Positions 17,786 through 27,032 are shown, counted from the first letter of the stretch. The stretch is 64,000 bases of DNA from Sphingobium sp. C100 (GCF_000508185.1 NZ_AYOY01000154.1:1-64000); one strand, 5' to 3'. The notes: generated from the sequence alone by a model not told the origin. Made by a program: numbers and translations.

Positions 17786-18193
17786 TTATGCCCCGCTTCC
17801 ACTGCTCCCGGCATCTTCGTACAGCTCCAGCGGCAGGCCGTCGGGATCAGTGAAGAAGGTGAAGCGCTGGCCGGTATATTCGTCGATGCGGATCGGTTCG
17901 CAAGTGACGCCGTGGGCGGCGAGGCGCGCGACCTCTGCGTCGATGTCGGCGACCATGAAGGACAGGTGGCGCAGGCCGCAGGCTTCCGGACGCGAAGGGC
18001 GCGGCGGAGGCGAGGGGAAGGAGAAAAGCTCGATCCGGGCGTTGCCGGCGTCGAGATCGCATTTCCAGCTGTCCCGGGCTTCCCGATACACCTCATGGAG
18101 GATCGGAAAGCCCAGTATTTCGGTGTAGAAATGGCGTGAGCGGGCATAGTCCGCGCCGATGATGGCGACATGGTGGACGCCGCGCAGCCCCAT
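17786..18193 (-). CDS. VOC (glyoxalase-superfamily) protein, YaeR/GloA2-like
   Basis: A 135-residue small metalloprotein. It starts MGLRGVHHVAIIGADYA and carries EVYREARDSWK, FSFPSPPPRPSRPEACGLRHLSF and TFFTDPDGLPLELYE, close to E. coli YaeR along most of its length. The His and Glu residues in these motifs form the usual VOC metal site. YaeR-type proteins have no settled substrate; lactoylglutathione lyase activity is often assumed. The start at 18193 was chosen over a longer frame to 18310 because the longer start lies inside ilvD. It begins two bases after the ilvD stop. Confidence 0.88.
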   Translation of the reverse strand: MGLRGVHHVAIIGADYARSRHFYTEILGFPILHEVYREARDSWKCDLDAGNARIELFSFPSPPPRPSRPEACGLRHLSFMVADIDAEVARLAAHGVTCEPIRIDEYTGQRFTFFTDPDGLPLELYEDAGSSGSGA

Positions 18194-18195
18194 GC

Positions 18196-20046
18196 TCAGT
18201 GCTCGATCTGACTGACGTCGCGCACCGCGCCCTTGGCCGCGTTGGTGGTCATCGCGGCGTAGGCGCGCAGGGCAGGGGACACTTCGCGCTTGCGACCGAA
18301 GGGCTTCCACGCCTTGGCGCCCCGCGCTTCCATCTCGGCGCGGCGCTCGGCAAGCACGGCGTCGTCCAGGTCGACCTTGATGACTCGCGCAGGAATGTCG
18401 ATGACGATCGGGTCGCCGGTCTGCACCAATGCGATCAGGCCGCCTTCGGCCGCTTCGGGCGAGACATGGCCGATCGACAGGCCCGACGTGCCGCCGGAAA
18501 AACGTCCGTCGGTGATGAGCGCGCAGGCCTTGCCCAGCCCCTTCGATTTCAGATAGCTGGTCGGATAGAGCATTTCCTGCATACCCGGTCCACCCTTGGG
18601 CCCTTCATAGCGGATGACGACGACGTCGCCTTCCTTGACCTCACTGCCCAATATGCCGACCACCGCCGCATCCTGGCTTTCATAGACCCGCGCCGTCCCG
18701 TGGAAGACTAGGATGCTTTCGTCCACGCCGGCGGTCTTCACGATGCAGCCTTCGGGCGCGAGATTGCCGAACAGGACGGCGAGCCCGCCATCCTTGGAGA
18801 AAGGATGTTCGGCCGACCGGATCACGCCCTTTTCGCGGTCGGTGTCCAGTTCTTCCCAGCGTTCCGACTGGCTGAAGGCGGTCTGGGTGGGCACGCCGCC
18901 GGGCGCGGCGCGGTAGAAATTGCGAACATCCTCGCTGTTGGTGCGACCGATGTCCCAGCGGGCGAGCGCGGCGGCCATGGTCGGCGCATGAACGGTCGGC
19001 AGGCTGGCATCGACCAGCCCGGCCCGTTCCAGCTCACCCAGGATCGCCATGATGCCGCCGGCGCGGTGGACATCCTCCATATGGACGTCCTGCTTGGCGG
19101 GCGCGACCTTGCACAGGCAGGGAACCCTGCGCGACAACCGGTCGATGTCGGCCATGGTGAAATCGATCCCGCCTTCATAAGCGGCGGCCAGCAGGTGCAG
19201 CACCGTATTGGTCGAACCGCCCATCGCGATGTCGAGGCTCATGGCATTTTCGAAGGCGGCGAAATTGGCGATGCTGCGTGGCAGGACGCTGTCGTCATCC
19301 TGTTCATAATAGCGCTTGGTGATATCGACGATGACATGACCCGCCTCGCGGAACAGTCGCTCGCGATCGGCATGGGTGGCCAGCGTCGAACCATTGCCCG
19401 GCAGCGACAGGCCCAGCGCTTCGGTCAGACAGTTCATCGAATTGGCGGTGAACATGCCCGAACAACTGCCGCAGGTCGGGCAGGCCGAACGCTCGATCGT
19501 CTGCACTTCCTCATCCGTGTAGCTTTCGTCGGCGGCGACGACCATCGCGTCGACCAGGTCGAGCGCGACCTTTTTGCCGCGCATGACGACCTTGCCCGCC
19601 TCCATCGGCCCGCCGGATACGAAGACGACAGGGATGTTGAGGCGCATCGCGGCCATCAACATGCCCGGCGTAATCTTGTCGCAGTTGGAAATGCATACGA
19701 TCGCGTCGGCGCAATGGGCGTTGACCATATATTCGACGCTGTCAGCGATCAGGTCGCGGCTGGGCAGCGAATAGAGCATCCCGCCATGGCCCATGGCGAT
19801 GCCGTCATCGACCGCGATGGTGTTGAATTCCTTGGCGACACCGCCCGCCGCCTCGATTTCCCGCGCGACCAGTTGGCCCAGATCCTTCAGATGGACATGG
19901 CCGGGCACGAACTGGGTGAAGCTGTTGGCGATGGCGATGATCGGCTTGCCGAAATCCTCGTCCTTCATCCCCGTCGCACGCCACAGGCCGCGCGCGCCGG
20001 CCATGTTGCGGCCGTGGGTGGTGGTGCGGGAACGATAGGCAGGCAT
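18196..20046 (-). CDS. ilvD: dihydroxy-acid dehydratase
   Basis: A 616-residue iron-sulfur dehydratase converting dihydroxy-isovalerate and dihydroxy-methylvalerate to the 2-keto acid precursors of valine, leucine and isoleucine. The cluster and metal region includes [12 protein letters not shown] and [19 protein letters not shown], and the C-terminus has [14 protein letters not shown]. The length matches E. coli IlvD. It leads an operon with the YaeR-like and DUF3422 genes. Its neighbours on the other side (MaoC and liu genes) degrade leucine, so synthesis and breakdown of branched chains lie side by side. The 102-bp gap upstream may hold its promoter. Confidence 0.97.
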   Translation of the reverse strand: MPAYRSRTTTHGRNMAGARGLWRATGMKDEDFGKPIIAIANSFTQFVPGHVHLKDLGQLVAREIEAAGGVAKEFNTIAVDDGIAMGHGGMLYSLPSRDLIADSVEYMVNAHCADAIVCISNCDKITPGMLMAAMRLNIPVVFVSGGPMEAGKVVMRGKKVALDLVDAMVVAADESYTDEEVQTIERSACPTCGSCSGMFTANSMNCLTEALGLSLPGNGSTLATHADRERLFREAGHVIVDITKRYYEQDDDSVLPRSIANFAAFENAMSLDIAMGGSTNTVLHLLAAAYEGGIDFTMADIDRLSRRVPCLCKVAPAKQDVHMEDVHRAGGIMAILGELERAGLVDASLPTVHAPTMAAALARWDIGRTNSEDVRNFYRAAPGGVPTQTAFSQSERWEELDTDREKGVIRSAEHPFSKDGGLAVLFGNLAPEGCIVKTAGVDESILVFHGTARVYESQDAAVVGILGSEVKEGDVVVIRYEGPKGGPGMQEMLYPTSYLKSKGLGKACALITDGRFSGGTSGLSIGHVSPEAAEGGLIALVQTGDPIVIDIPARVIKVDLDDAVLAERRAEMEARGAKAWKPFGRKREVSPALRAYAAMTTNAAKGAVRDVSQIEH

Positions 20047-20148
20047 GACTCGGATCCTTCAGGAAATGGAGGCGGTCCCTCTACAGGCTGGGGCGGGGCT
20101 GTGAAACAAATTATTCCTTTTAAGGAGAGATTGCGTCATTTTCTTGCG

Positions 20149-20601
20149 CTACGCTTCGCTGCCCTGGAGCAGCGCCATGCGCAGGCATTGGCAGACGATT
20201 TCGTCGCGCTGGTTGCGCAGGCGATGGGTGAAGGTGACGATGCCCGCGCCGGGGCGCGACTTGCTGGGGCGCAGTTCCGTCACCTCGGTTTCGCAGCGCA
20301 GCGTGTCGCCGATGAATACGGGGGCGGGCATGACCAGCTTGTCATAGCCCAGGTTCGCGATCAGCGTGCCGAGCGTCGTGTCGCCGACCGACAGGCCGAC
20401 CATCAGCGCGAAGGTGAAGGTGCCGTTGACGAGTATCTGACCGAATTCGCTGGCTTTCGCCGCTTCCGCGTCGAGATGCAGGGGTTGCGGGTTATGGGTC
20501 ATGGTCGTGAAGAGGAGATTGTCCGTCTCCGTCACGGTGCGGCGAATGTCATGGGCGATCATGTCGCCGATGGTCCATTGATCGAAATAGCGCCCGGCCA
20601 C
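20149..20601 (-). CDS. MaoC-family dehydratase (enoyl-CoA hydratase-like)
   Basis: A 150-residue single hot-dog-domain protein. The hydratase-2 type motif is visible as [18 protein letters not shown], with the catalytic Asp/His region, and [18 protein letters not shown] follows. Members hydrate enoyl-CoA or mesaconyl-type CoA thioesters. The start is GTG at 20601, preceded by a strong GGGAGGTGACAG. It lies 117 bp downstream of liuD, whose pathway needs an enoyl-CoA hydratase that is otherwise absent here, so a role with the liu genes is possible. The exact substrate is unknown. Confidence 0.85.
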   Translation of the reverse strand: MAGRYFDQWTIGDMIAHDIRRTVTETDNLLFTTMTHNPQPLHLDAEAAKASEFGQILVNGTFTFALMVGLSVGDTTLGTLIANLGYDKLVMPAPVFIGDTLRCETEVTELRPSKSRPGAGIVTFTHRLRNQRDEIVCQCLRMALLQGSEA

Positions 20602-20718
20602 CTGTCACCTCCCTTCCCGAACTTCGCGCCTATGCGCCATGTAGATTCTAACAAAGTTTCGCGATTACAAACTGTTATAGCGGACGGATCTTCAGTAGGA
20701 CAGCGTAAAGGCGGGTTT

Positions 20719-22593
20719 TCAGTCCTCCGCCTTGTCGATCCGGGCCAGCAGCGCGCCTTCGCTGACCTGCCCGCCCTCCGCCGCGTTCAGTTCCGCAACC
20801 ACGCCGTCGAAGGGCGCGATCAGGCTATGTTCCATCTTCATCGCCTCAAGGGTCAGCAGTTTCTGCCCTTTGCTCACGCTATCGCCGTCCGCGACCGACA
20901 CTGCGATGATGCGGCCGGGCATGGGCGAGAGGACCGCGCCGTCCGAGGCGGCGCCGGTGGACAGGCCTTCAGTGCGGTCCATGGCGATGCCAAAGCTTTG
21001 GCCGCGATCAGTCACGAGCGCCACGCCAGGCGCGGCCAAGGACGAATAAAGATCAGGCTCATGCGCGTCCGGGATGGTTGATATGAAACGATCCGCGCCA
21101 AGCCTCAACCGCACGCGTCGTTCGGGCGCGGCGTTGAGACGGAAACCACGCATCCCGGCCAACCCTGTTTCAGATTGTTGGGTGATCTGACGCGCCGCTT
21201 CCCGGAGAATGGCTGAAGATGGCTGCGCATCCGGGACCAGCCGGTCGAGATGATCCGCGATGAACCCGGTCGTTACATTGGCAGCGCGGAAATCCGGGTC
21301 TGTAATGCAACGATGCAGGAAGCCGGCATTGGACTTGACCGGCCATACGGCTACGCCCTCCAGCTTCTGCGCCATCAGCGCGGCGGCATTGTCGCGCGTG
21401 TCGGCATGGGTGATGACCTTCGCGATCATTGGATCGTAGAAGGGAGAAATGACCGAGCCTTGCTCGACGCCCGTTTCCATACGGACATAATCTTCAGGAA
21501 AATAGCATTGCTCCAGTCGCCCGGTACTCGGCAGGAAGCCGGATGCCGGATCTTCCGCGTAGAGCCGTGCTTCCATCGCCCAGCCGTTGATCGAGAGCTC
21601 TGCCTGCGCCTTCGGCAGCGGTTCGCCGGACGCAACCCGCAATTGCCATTCGACCAGATCGACGCCGGTGATTTCCTCGGTCACCGGATGTTCGACCTGG
21701 AGCCGGGTGTTCATTTCCATGAACCAGATGCGGTCGGCGCGCAGGCCTTCGGAGCCGTCGGCGATGAATTCGATCGTGCCTGCGCCGACATAGTCGACCG
21801 CCTGCGCGGCCCGGACGGCGGCGGAACAGATCGCGTCGCGGGTGGCCTCGTCCATGCCCGGTGCGGGGGCTTCCTCGATCACCTTCTGGTGCCGGCGCTG
21901 GAGCGAGCAGTCGCGTTCGAACAGATGGACGATATTGCCTTGGGTGTCGCCGAACACCTGCACCTCGATATGGCGTGGATTGGTGATCCATTTTTCGAGC
22001 AGCACGGCGTCATTGCCGAAGCTGGACGCGGCCTCGCGCCGGCAGGAGGCGAGCGCGTCGGCAAAGTCGGCGGGCGCATCGACCTTGCGCATCCCCTTGC
22101 CGCCGCCGCCGGCGACTGCCTTGATGAGCACGGGATAGCCGATCGCATCGGCCTCCGCAGCGAGACGTTCGGGCGACTGGTCCTCGCCCAGATAGCCGGG
22201 CGTTGTTGGAACGCCGGCCCGTTGCATCAGCGACTTGGCGGCATCCTTGAGGCCCATGGCGCGGATGCTGTGCGCGGTGGCGCCGACCCAGATGAGGCCC
22301 GCGTCGATGACGGCCTGCGCGAAATCGGCATTTTCGGACAGGAAGCCATAGCCCGGATGGATCGCCTGCGCGCCGGTTGTGCGCGCGGCGGTGATGATCT
22401 TGTCGCCGACCAGATAGGATTCCCGCGCCGGGGATGGGCCGATATGGACTGCTTCGTCGGCCTGGCGGACGTGGAGCGCCTGGGCATCGGCGTCCGAATA
22501 GACGGCGACGGTGCGGATGCCCATCGCCCGCGCGGTGCGAATGATGCGGCAGGCGATTTCGCCACGATTGGCGATGAGGAGGGAGGCGATCAT
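20719..22593 (-). CDS. liuD: methylcrotonyl-CoA carboxylase alpha subunit (biotin carboxylase and biotin carrier)
   Basis: A 624-residue biotin-dependent carboxylase subunit. It has an N-terminal MIASLLIANRGEIACRI, an ATP-grasp domain with AVAGGGGKGMRKV, and the C-terminal biotinyl motif EAMKMEH with K586 as biotin site. With the beta subunit LiuB it carboxylates 3-methylcrotonyl-CoA in leucine degradation. Propionyl- or geranyl-CoA carboxylase cannot be fully excluded from sequence, but the isovaleryl-CoA dehydrogenase in the same operon favours leucine. The ATG at 22593 lies 15 bp from the left arm of the DUF559 element that separates it from liuB. Confidence 0.9.
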   Translation of the reverse strand: MIASLLIANRGEIACRIIRTARAMGIRTVAVYSDADAQALHVRQADEAVHIGPSPARESYLVGDKIITAARTTGAQAIHPGYGFLSENADFAQAVIDAGLIWVGATAHSIRAMGLKDAAKSLMQRAGVPTTPGYLGEDQSPERLAAEADAIGYPVLIKAVAGGGGKGMRKVDAPADFADALASCRREAASSFGNDAVLLEKWITNPRHIEVQVFGDTQGNIVHLFERDCSLQRRHQKVIEEAPAPGMDEATRDAICSAAVRAAQAVDYVGAGTIEFIADGSEGLRADRIWFMEMNTRLQVEHPVTEEITGVDLVEWQLRVASGEPLPKAQAELSINGWAMEARLYAEDPASGFLPSTGRLEQCYFPEDYVRMETGVEQGSVISPFYDPMIAKVITHADTRDNAAALMAQKLEGVAVWPVKSNAGFLHRCITDPDFRAANVTTGFIADHLDRLVPDAQPSSAILREAARQITQQSETGLAGMRGFRLNAAPERRVRLRLGADRFISTIPDAHEPDLYSSLAAPGVALVTDRGQSFGIAMDRTEGLSTGAASDGAVLSPMPGRIIAVSVADGDSVSKGQKLLTLEAMKMEHSLIAPFDGVVAELNAAEGGQVSEGALLARIDKAED

Positions 22594-22608
22594 GACGTAG
22601 CTCCGATT

Positions 22609-22663
22609 ATTCCTCCCCGAGCTTGTCTCGGGGAGGGGGACCATGCGAAGCATGGTGGAGGGG
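22609..22663 (+). repeat. left arm of the DUF559 element, two hairpins
   Basis: Starts ATTCCTCC. Hairpin 1 is CCTCCCCGAG (22612-22621), loop 22622-22626, CTCGGGGAGG (22627-22636). A conserved GGGACC then leads into hairpin 2, ACCATGC GAA GCATGGT (22640-22656), and the arm ends GGTGGAGGGG. It matches the reverse complement of the right arm in order and spacing, with paired changes in the stems. Confidence 0.85.
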
Positions 22664-22672
22664 GGTGATGCG

Positions 22673-23089
22673 ATGCTGAAAGATGTGGCACCCAAGCCAG
22701 AACGCGGGACGACGGGAAAGGCGCGGCGGCTGCGCAAGGCAATGACGCTGCCGGAGATGTTGATGTGGCAGGAACTGCGCCGACGTCCCAACGGCCTTAA
22801 ATTTCGCAGACAGCATCCGAGCGGGCCGTATATTATGGATTTTTACTGCGGGGATGCGCGGCTCGCCATCGAAATCGACGGAAGCGGACATGACCTTGCC
22901 GTCCAACAACTGCACGACGCCAAGCGCGATGCCTGGTTCGAAGCGATTGGGATCAGGACGATCCGCATTGCGGCGTGCGATGTCCTGCGAGACATGGATG
23001 CTGTCGTGCAGGCGATATTGACCGAAGCGGCGGCGCGTCTGCCCCTCCACCACCCGGCTGCGCCGGGCGGTCCCCCTCCCCCAGACTAG
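22673..23089 (+). CDS. DUF559 domain protein, PD-(D/E)xK/Vsr-like nuclease fold
   Basis: A 138-residue protein from ATG 22673; in-frame ATGs at 22643 and 22652 lie inside the left repeat. DUF559 belongs to the very-short-patch-repair endonuclease-like superfamily. Visible features are RRLRKAMTLPEMLMWQELRRR, FRRQHPSGPYIMDFYC and LAIEIDGSGHD, giving the Asp and Glu-x-Asp residues of a PD-(D/E)xK-type centre. Nuclease activity is unproven for the family. The RBS GGAGG is supplied by the repeat end, and the last 16 residues (rich in Pro, Gly and His) and the TAG stop are encoded by the right repeat. It lies antisense within the liu operon. Confidence 0.8.
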   Translation: MLKDVAPKPERGTTGKARRLRKAMTLPEMLMWQELRRRPNGLKFRRQHPSGPYIMDFYCGDARLAIEIDGSGHDLAVQQLHDAKRDAWFEAIGIRTIRIAACDVLRDMDAVVQAILTEAAARLPLHHPAAPGGPPPPD

Positions 23090-23102
23090 CTGGGGGAGGA
23101 AT
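23042..23102 (-). repeat. right arm of the DUF559 element, inverted
   Basis: On the minus strand it reads as the left arm does: ATTCCTCCCC, a 10-bp stem CCTCCCCCAG/CTGGGGGAGG (23075-23084 with 23090-23099), GGGACC, a second stem over a GCCGGG core, then GGTGGAGGGG. Stem 1 carries a C-G pair where the left arm has G-C. Stem 2 is longer by three pairs. The TAG stop of the DUF559 gene is in the loop at 23087-23089. Confidence 0.85.
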
Positions 23103-23124
23103 GATAAAGAAGCGGCTATCCCCA

Positions 23125-24726
23125 TCACATCCGGAACACGCCGAAGCGCGCGCCTTCGTCGACCGGTGCGTTCAGGGCGGCGGCGAAGGCGAGGCCCAGC
23201 ACGTCGCGGGTCTGTGCGGGGTCGATGACGCCGTCGTCCCACAGGCGCGCGGTGGCGTAATAGGGGCTGCCTTCCTCCTCGAACCGCTGGCGGATCGGCG
23301 CCTTGAAGGCCTCGGCCTGCTCCGGCGACCAGGTGGCGGCGTCGCGGTTGACCGTCGCCAGCACGCTGGCCGCCTGTTCGCCGCCCATGACGCTGATGCG
23401 GCTGTTGGGCCAGGTGAAGAGGAAGCGCGGCTGATAGGCTCTCCCGCACATGCCGTAATTGCCCGCGCCGAAACTGCCGCCGATCAGCACCGTGATCTTG
23501 GGCACCTGCGCGGTGGCGACGGCGGTGACGAGCTTGGCGCCGTGCTTGGCGATCCCCTCCGCCTCATATTTGCCGCCGACCATGAAGCCGGAGATATTCT
23601 GGAGGAACAGCAAGGGGATGCGGCGCTGGCAGGCCAGTTCGATGAAATGCGCGCCCTTGACCGCGCTTTCGCTGAACAGGACGCCGTTATTCGCCAGGAT
23701 CGCGACCGGCATCCCCCATATATGGGCGAAACCGCAGACGAGCGTGGCGCCGTAGAGCGCTTTGAATTCGTGAAATTCACTGCCGTCGACGAGGCGGGCG
23801 ATGACTTCGCGCACGTCATAGGGCGCGCGGACATCGTCGGGGATGATGCCGTACAGCTCCTCCGCATCATATCTGGGCGGGCGCGGATCGCGGATGTTGA
23901 GGTCGCTCTTGCGGTCGGGCTGGAGCGTCGAGACGATGTCGCGCAACAGGGTGAGCGCATGATCGTCACTTTCCGCGACATGATCGACCACGCCTGATTT
24001 GCGACCATGGAGGTCGCCGCCGCCCAGATCCTCCGCGCTGATGACCTCGCCGGTGGCGGCCTGCACCAGCGGCGGGCCGGCGAGAAAGATGGTCCCTTGG
24101 TCGCGCACGATGATGCTTTCGTCGCACATCGCCGGAACATAGGCGCCGCCTGCGGTGCAACTGCCCATGACGCAGGCGATTTGCGGGATGCCGCGCGCGC
24201 TCATATTCGCCTGATTATAGAAGATGCGGCCGAAATGATCGCGGTCGGGGAACACTTCCGCCTGGTTGGGCAGGTTTGCGCCGCCGCTGTCGACCAGATA
24301 GAGGCAGGGCAGATGGTTTTCCATCGCGATTTCCTGCGCGCGCAGATGCTTCTTGACGCTCAGCGGATAATAGGTGCCGCCCTTCACCGTGGCGTCGTTG
24401 CACGCGATCATCACCTGACGGCCGGACACGCGGCCGATGCCGGCGATGATGCCGGCGCCGGGCACTTCGTCGCCATAAAGGCCGTTGGCCGCGAGTTGGC
24501 CGACTTCGAGGAAGGGCGAGCCGGGATCGAGCAGCCGTTCGACCCGGTCGCGGGGCAGCAGCTTGCCGCGACCGACATGGCGATCGCGCGAGGCGTCCGA
24601 TCCACCCCGCGCGGCGGCGGCGACTTTCGCGCGCAGATCGTCGGCCAACGCGCGGTTATGCGCGGCATTGGCGCGAAAAACCTCGCTGTCGAGGGCGAGC
24701 TTCGTGTCGAGAACCGGCGCGCTCAT
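23125..24726 (-). CDS. liuB: methylcrotonyl-CoA carboxylase beta subunit (carboxyltransferase)
   Basis: A 533-residue acyl-CoA carboxyltransferase with two crotonase-like halves. It has [21 protein letters not shown] near the N-terminus, [19 protein letters not shown] in the first half, and [17 protein letters not shown] in the second half for the oxyanion holes. It transfers carboxybiotin carbon to 3-methylcrotonyl-CoA with LiuD. The ATG at 24726 overlaps the liuA stop by four bases, so the genes are coupled. Downstream the operon is broken by the DUF559 element before liuD. Confidence 0.94.
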   Translation of the reverse strand: MSAPVLDTKLALDSEVFRANAAHNRALADDLRAKVAAAARGGSDASRDRHVGRGKLLPRDRVERLLDPGSPFLEVGQLAANGLYGDEVPGAGIIAGIGRVSGRQVMIACNDATVKGGTYYPLSVKKHLRAQEIAMENHLPCLYLVDSGGANLPNQAEVFPDRDHFGRIFYNQANMSARGIPQIACVMGSCTAGGAYVPAMCDESIIVRDQGTIFLAGPPLVQAATGEVISAEDLGGGDLHGRKSGVVDHVAESDDHALTLLRDIVSTLQPDRKSDLNIRDPRPPRYDAEELYGIIPDDVRAPYDVREVIARLVDGSEFHEFKALYGATLVCGFAHIWGMPVAILANNGVLFSESAVKGAHFIELACQRRIPLLFLQNISGFMVGGKYEAEGIAKHGAKLVTAVATAQVPKITVLIGGSFGAGNYGMCGRAYQPRFLFTWPNSRISVMGGEQAASVLATVNRDAATWSPEQAEAFKAPIRQRFEEEGSPYYATARLWDDGVIDPAQTRDVLGLAFAAALNAPVDEGARFGVFRM

Positions 24727-25868
24727 GCCCCGATCAGCTCCCGGCCGATCAACATGCGGCGAATCTCGTTGGTGCCGGCGCCGATGTCGAGCAGCTTGGC
24801 GTCGCGCATATAGCGTTCGACCGGCCAGTCCTTCGTATAGCCGGCACCGCCCAGCGCCTGCACCGCCTCCAGCGCGACCTTCATCGCGTTTTCGGACGCC
24901 AGCAGGATCGCGCCGGCCGCGTCGAAGCGGGTGGTGTTGCCGGCGTCGCAGGCGCGGGCGACGGCATAGACATAGGCGCGTGCGGAATTGAGCGCGACAT
25001 ACATGTCGGCGATCTTCGCCTGCATCAGCTGGAACGCGCCGATCGGCTTGCCGAACTGGCGGCGCTCGCGGACATAGGGGAGGACGGTGTCGAGGCAGGC
25101 CTGCATAATGCCAAGCTGGATGCCCGCCAGCACCGTGCGTTCATAGTCGAGGCCCGACATCAAAACCCCCGCCCCGCCGTTGAGCGGCCCCATGATATTG
25201 TCTTCCGGGACTTCGCAATCGTCGAACACCAATTCGGCGGTTGGCGATCCGCGCATCCCGACCTTGTCGATCTTTTGCCCGATGGAAAAGCCCTTCATCC
25301 CCTTTTCGATCAGGAAGGTGGTGATGCCCTTCGATCCCTCGCCCGTCTTGGCGTAGACGACCAGCGTGTCGGCATAAGGGGCGTTGGTGATCCAATATTT
25401 GGTGCCGTTGAGGATGTAGCGGTCGCCCCGCTTTTCCGCCTTGAGCTTCATCGACACGACGTCGGAGCCTGCCCCGGCCTCCGACATGGCGAGGCTGCCG
25501 ACATGCTCGCCCGAAATAAGCCTGGGCAGATAGCGCGCCTTCTGTTCCGCATTGCCCCAGCGGCGGATCTGGTTGACGCACAGATTGGAGTGGGCGCCAT
25601 AGCTGAGGCCGATCGAGGCGGACGCGCGGGCGACTTCCTCCTGCGCGACGACATGTTCCAGATAGCCAAGGCCCAGGCCGCCAAATTCTTCCTCGACCGT
25701 GACGCCATGCAGGCCAAGTGCGCCCATTTCGGGCCAGAGGTCGCGGGGAAACCAGTCCTTCGCGTCGATTTCCGCCGCGATCGGGGCGATCCGGTCGGCG
25801 GCGAAGCGGGCGGTGGTGTCGCGGATCATGTCCGCCGTCTCGCCCAGGGCGAAGTCGAAACTGCTCAT
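24723..25868 (-). CDS. liuA: isovaleryl-CoA dehydrogenase
   Basis: A 381-residue acyl-CoA dehydrogenase oxidising isovaleryl-CoA to 3-methylcrotonyl-CoA with FAD, passing electrons to ETF. The motif [13 protein letters not shown] places the catalytic base at E243, the position used by isovaleryl-CoA dehydrogenases and not by most short-chain acyl-CoA dehydrogenases. [12 protein letters not shown] and the C-terminal [19 protein letters not shown] are also present. It is first in the liu operon, 85 bp from a divergent LysR gene whose start overlaps a perfect palindrome. Confidence 0.94.
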   Translation of the reverse strand: MSSFDFALGETADMIRDTTARFAADRIAPIAAEIDAKDWFPRDLWPEMGALGLHGVTVEEEFGGLGLGYLEHVVAQEEVARASASIGLSYGAHSNLCVNQIRRWGNAEQKARYLPRLISGEHVGSLAMSEAGAGSDVVSMKLKAEKRGDRYILNGTKYWITNAPYADTLVVYAKTGEGSKGITTFLIEKGMKGFSIGQKIDKVGMRGSPTAELVFDDCEVPEDNIMGPLNGGAGVLMSGLDYERTVLAGIQLGIMQACLDTVLPYVRERRQFGKPIGAFQLMQAKIADMYVALNSARAYVYAVARACDAGNTTRFDAAGAILLASENAMKVALEAVQALGGAGYTKDWPVERYMRDAKLLDIGAGTNEIRRMLIGRELIGA

Positions 25869-25940
25869 TGGCCTCTCCTTTGCCGATCAGGCTAACGCAG
25901 CCGCAATCCAAATCAAAATTGAAAGATTATCGGGCCTGTT

Positions 25941-25955
25941 ATAGATAATATCTAT
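25941..25955. promoter_or_regulatory. perfect LysR-type operator palindrome, OxyR-like ATAG-N7-CTAT
   Basis: ATAGATA, A, TATCTAT is a perfect 7-1-7 inverted repeat. It contains the LysR-family T-N11-A core (25942 and 25954) and also fits the OxyR half-site ATAG-N7-CTAT. It overlaps the start codon of the LysR gene (25954), so binding would directly affect that gene and could control the divergent liuA promoter in the 85-bp gap. Confidence 0.7.
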
Positions 25956-26835
25956 GATAGAACGCTACCAGCTCCGTTATTTCCTGGCCGTGGTCGATCA
26001 GGGCAATTTCTCCCGCGCGGCGGCCCATTGCAATGTCGCGCAACCGACCCTGTCGGTCGGCGTCGCCAAGCTGGAACGCGCATTGGGTGGGCCTTTGTTC
26101 CTTCGGTCGGGCCACAGGGTCGAACTGACCCAGGCGGGATCGCGCCTGCTGGCCCATGCGCGGCGGATCGAGGGCGAATTCAACCTGGCGCAGCAGGCGA
26201 TGGCGGGCGCATCGCTGGGCGCGCTGACGCGCATGGGGGTGCTCAAGAGCCTGCCCGGCGCGATCATCGCACGGATTGCGCGGGAGGCGCGGGGGATCGA
26301 TCCGGCGGCGCGACTGGAACTGGTCGAGGGGACGGAACGGGAATTGCTGGGCCATGTGGCGCGCGGCCGGGTCGATTGCGCGCTGACATTGGTGGAGCGG
26401 GGCAGCGACCGTTTTCTGGAGGAACCGTTGCGGCGGGAGGGCTATGCGCTGGCGGTGCCGGTCGATCATCCGGCAGCGGCGCAGGCTTCGGTCGCTGCCG
26501 AAGCGCTGAACGAGGATGTGATGATCGTGCGCCGCCATTGCGAGGCGCTGTCGGAAACCAGCCGCTTCTTCACCGAACGGGGCGTGCGGCCGCATTTCGC
26601 CTATCGGTCGGTCAATGACGAGCGGGTGATGCAGATGGTCGCAGCCGGGGTGGGGATCACGCTGATGCCCCAATGTTATCAGGCGGTCGATGTCGCCCGA
26701 CCGAAGCTGGCGGGCTTCGACCTCCAGCGGACGATCGGCCTGGTCTATGCCGCGACCGCCGAGGCGATGGCAGCCACGCCGCCTGCGATGGTGACGGCCG
26801 CGCGGGCGGTGCTGGGCGGCGGCGACACGCGCTGA
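25954..26835 (+). CDS. LysR-family regulator, OxyR-like, divergent from the liu operon
   Basis: A 293-residue LysR-type regulator. The helix-turn-helix is in residues about 4-60 (FLAVVDQGNFSRAAAHCNVAQPTLS), with an effector domain after residue 90. Several stretches resemble OxyR, including a VDCALTLVERG-type stretch, MVAAGVGITLMPQ and RRTIGLVYA. The peroxidatic Cys199 of OxyR aligns with C196 in RRHCEALS, but Cys208 aligns with Phe205, so a disulfide switch of the classic kind is absent. It probably regulates itself and liuA through the palindrome over its start. The liu operons of gammaproteobacteria use a MerR-type regulator instead. Ligand or redox control is undecided. Confidence 0.85.
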   Translation: MIERYQLRYFLAVVDQGNFSRAAAHCNVAQPTLSVGVAKLERALGGPLFLRSGHRVELTQAGSRLLAHARRIEGEFNLAQQAMAGASLGALTRMGVLKSLPGAIIARIAREARGIDPAARLELVEGTERELLGHVARGRVDCALTLVERGSDRFLEEPLRREGYALAVPVDHPAAAQASVAAEALNEDVMIVRRHCEALSETSRFFTERGVRPHFAYRSVNDERVMQMVAAGVGITLMPQCYQAVDVARPKLAGFDLQRTIGLVYAATAEAMAATPPAMVTAARAVLGGGDTR

Positions 26836-26955
26836 AAGCCGGAGGCGACCATATTCCGTCACCCCAGCGGTTTCGCCGGACCCCCGCATCTCGCCGTTAT
26901 TTCATGCCGGCTCAAATTCGCCCGCGCTGCCTCGGCCACGCCATTGGATAAAGGT

Positions 26956-27014
26956 GCCGCCGGGTCGGCGTGCAGTCCGGCCCGGCGGCGGGGGAGACCG
27001 GCCTCAAAGGCCGG
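26956..27014 (+). terminator. convergent hairpins between lysR and the GH97 gene
   Basis: Two stem-loops in the 197-bp convergent gap: GCCGCCGGG/CCCGGCGGC (26956-26964 with 26981-26989) and CCGGCCT/AGGCCGG with a 3-base loop (26998-27014). Neither is followed by a T-run, so termination is likely but not certain. Nothing else is seen in the gap. Confidence 0.5.
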
Positions 27015-27032
27015 ATCTGGAAGAAACCTGCT

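Larger units (their letters stand above)
22609..23102 (+). mobile_element. DUF559 element: gene bounded by inverted hairpin repeats, inserted in the liu operon
   Basis: A 494-bp unit composed of two inverted arms (22609-22663 and 23042-23102) around a DUF559 gene. It occupies the spacer between liuB and liuD, which would be about 37 bp without it, and the gene points against the operon. The outer 3 bp GAT occur on both flanks (22605-22607 and 23103-23105), which may be a short target duplication or chance. No transposase is present, so mobility is inferred from structure and position, not shown. Confidence 0.6.

Noticed and set aside
18805-21081. 758-residue plus-strand ORF across ilvD, MaoC and liuD
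   Set aside because: It spans three genes of the other strand with clear families, and its composition is that of an antisense reading.
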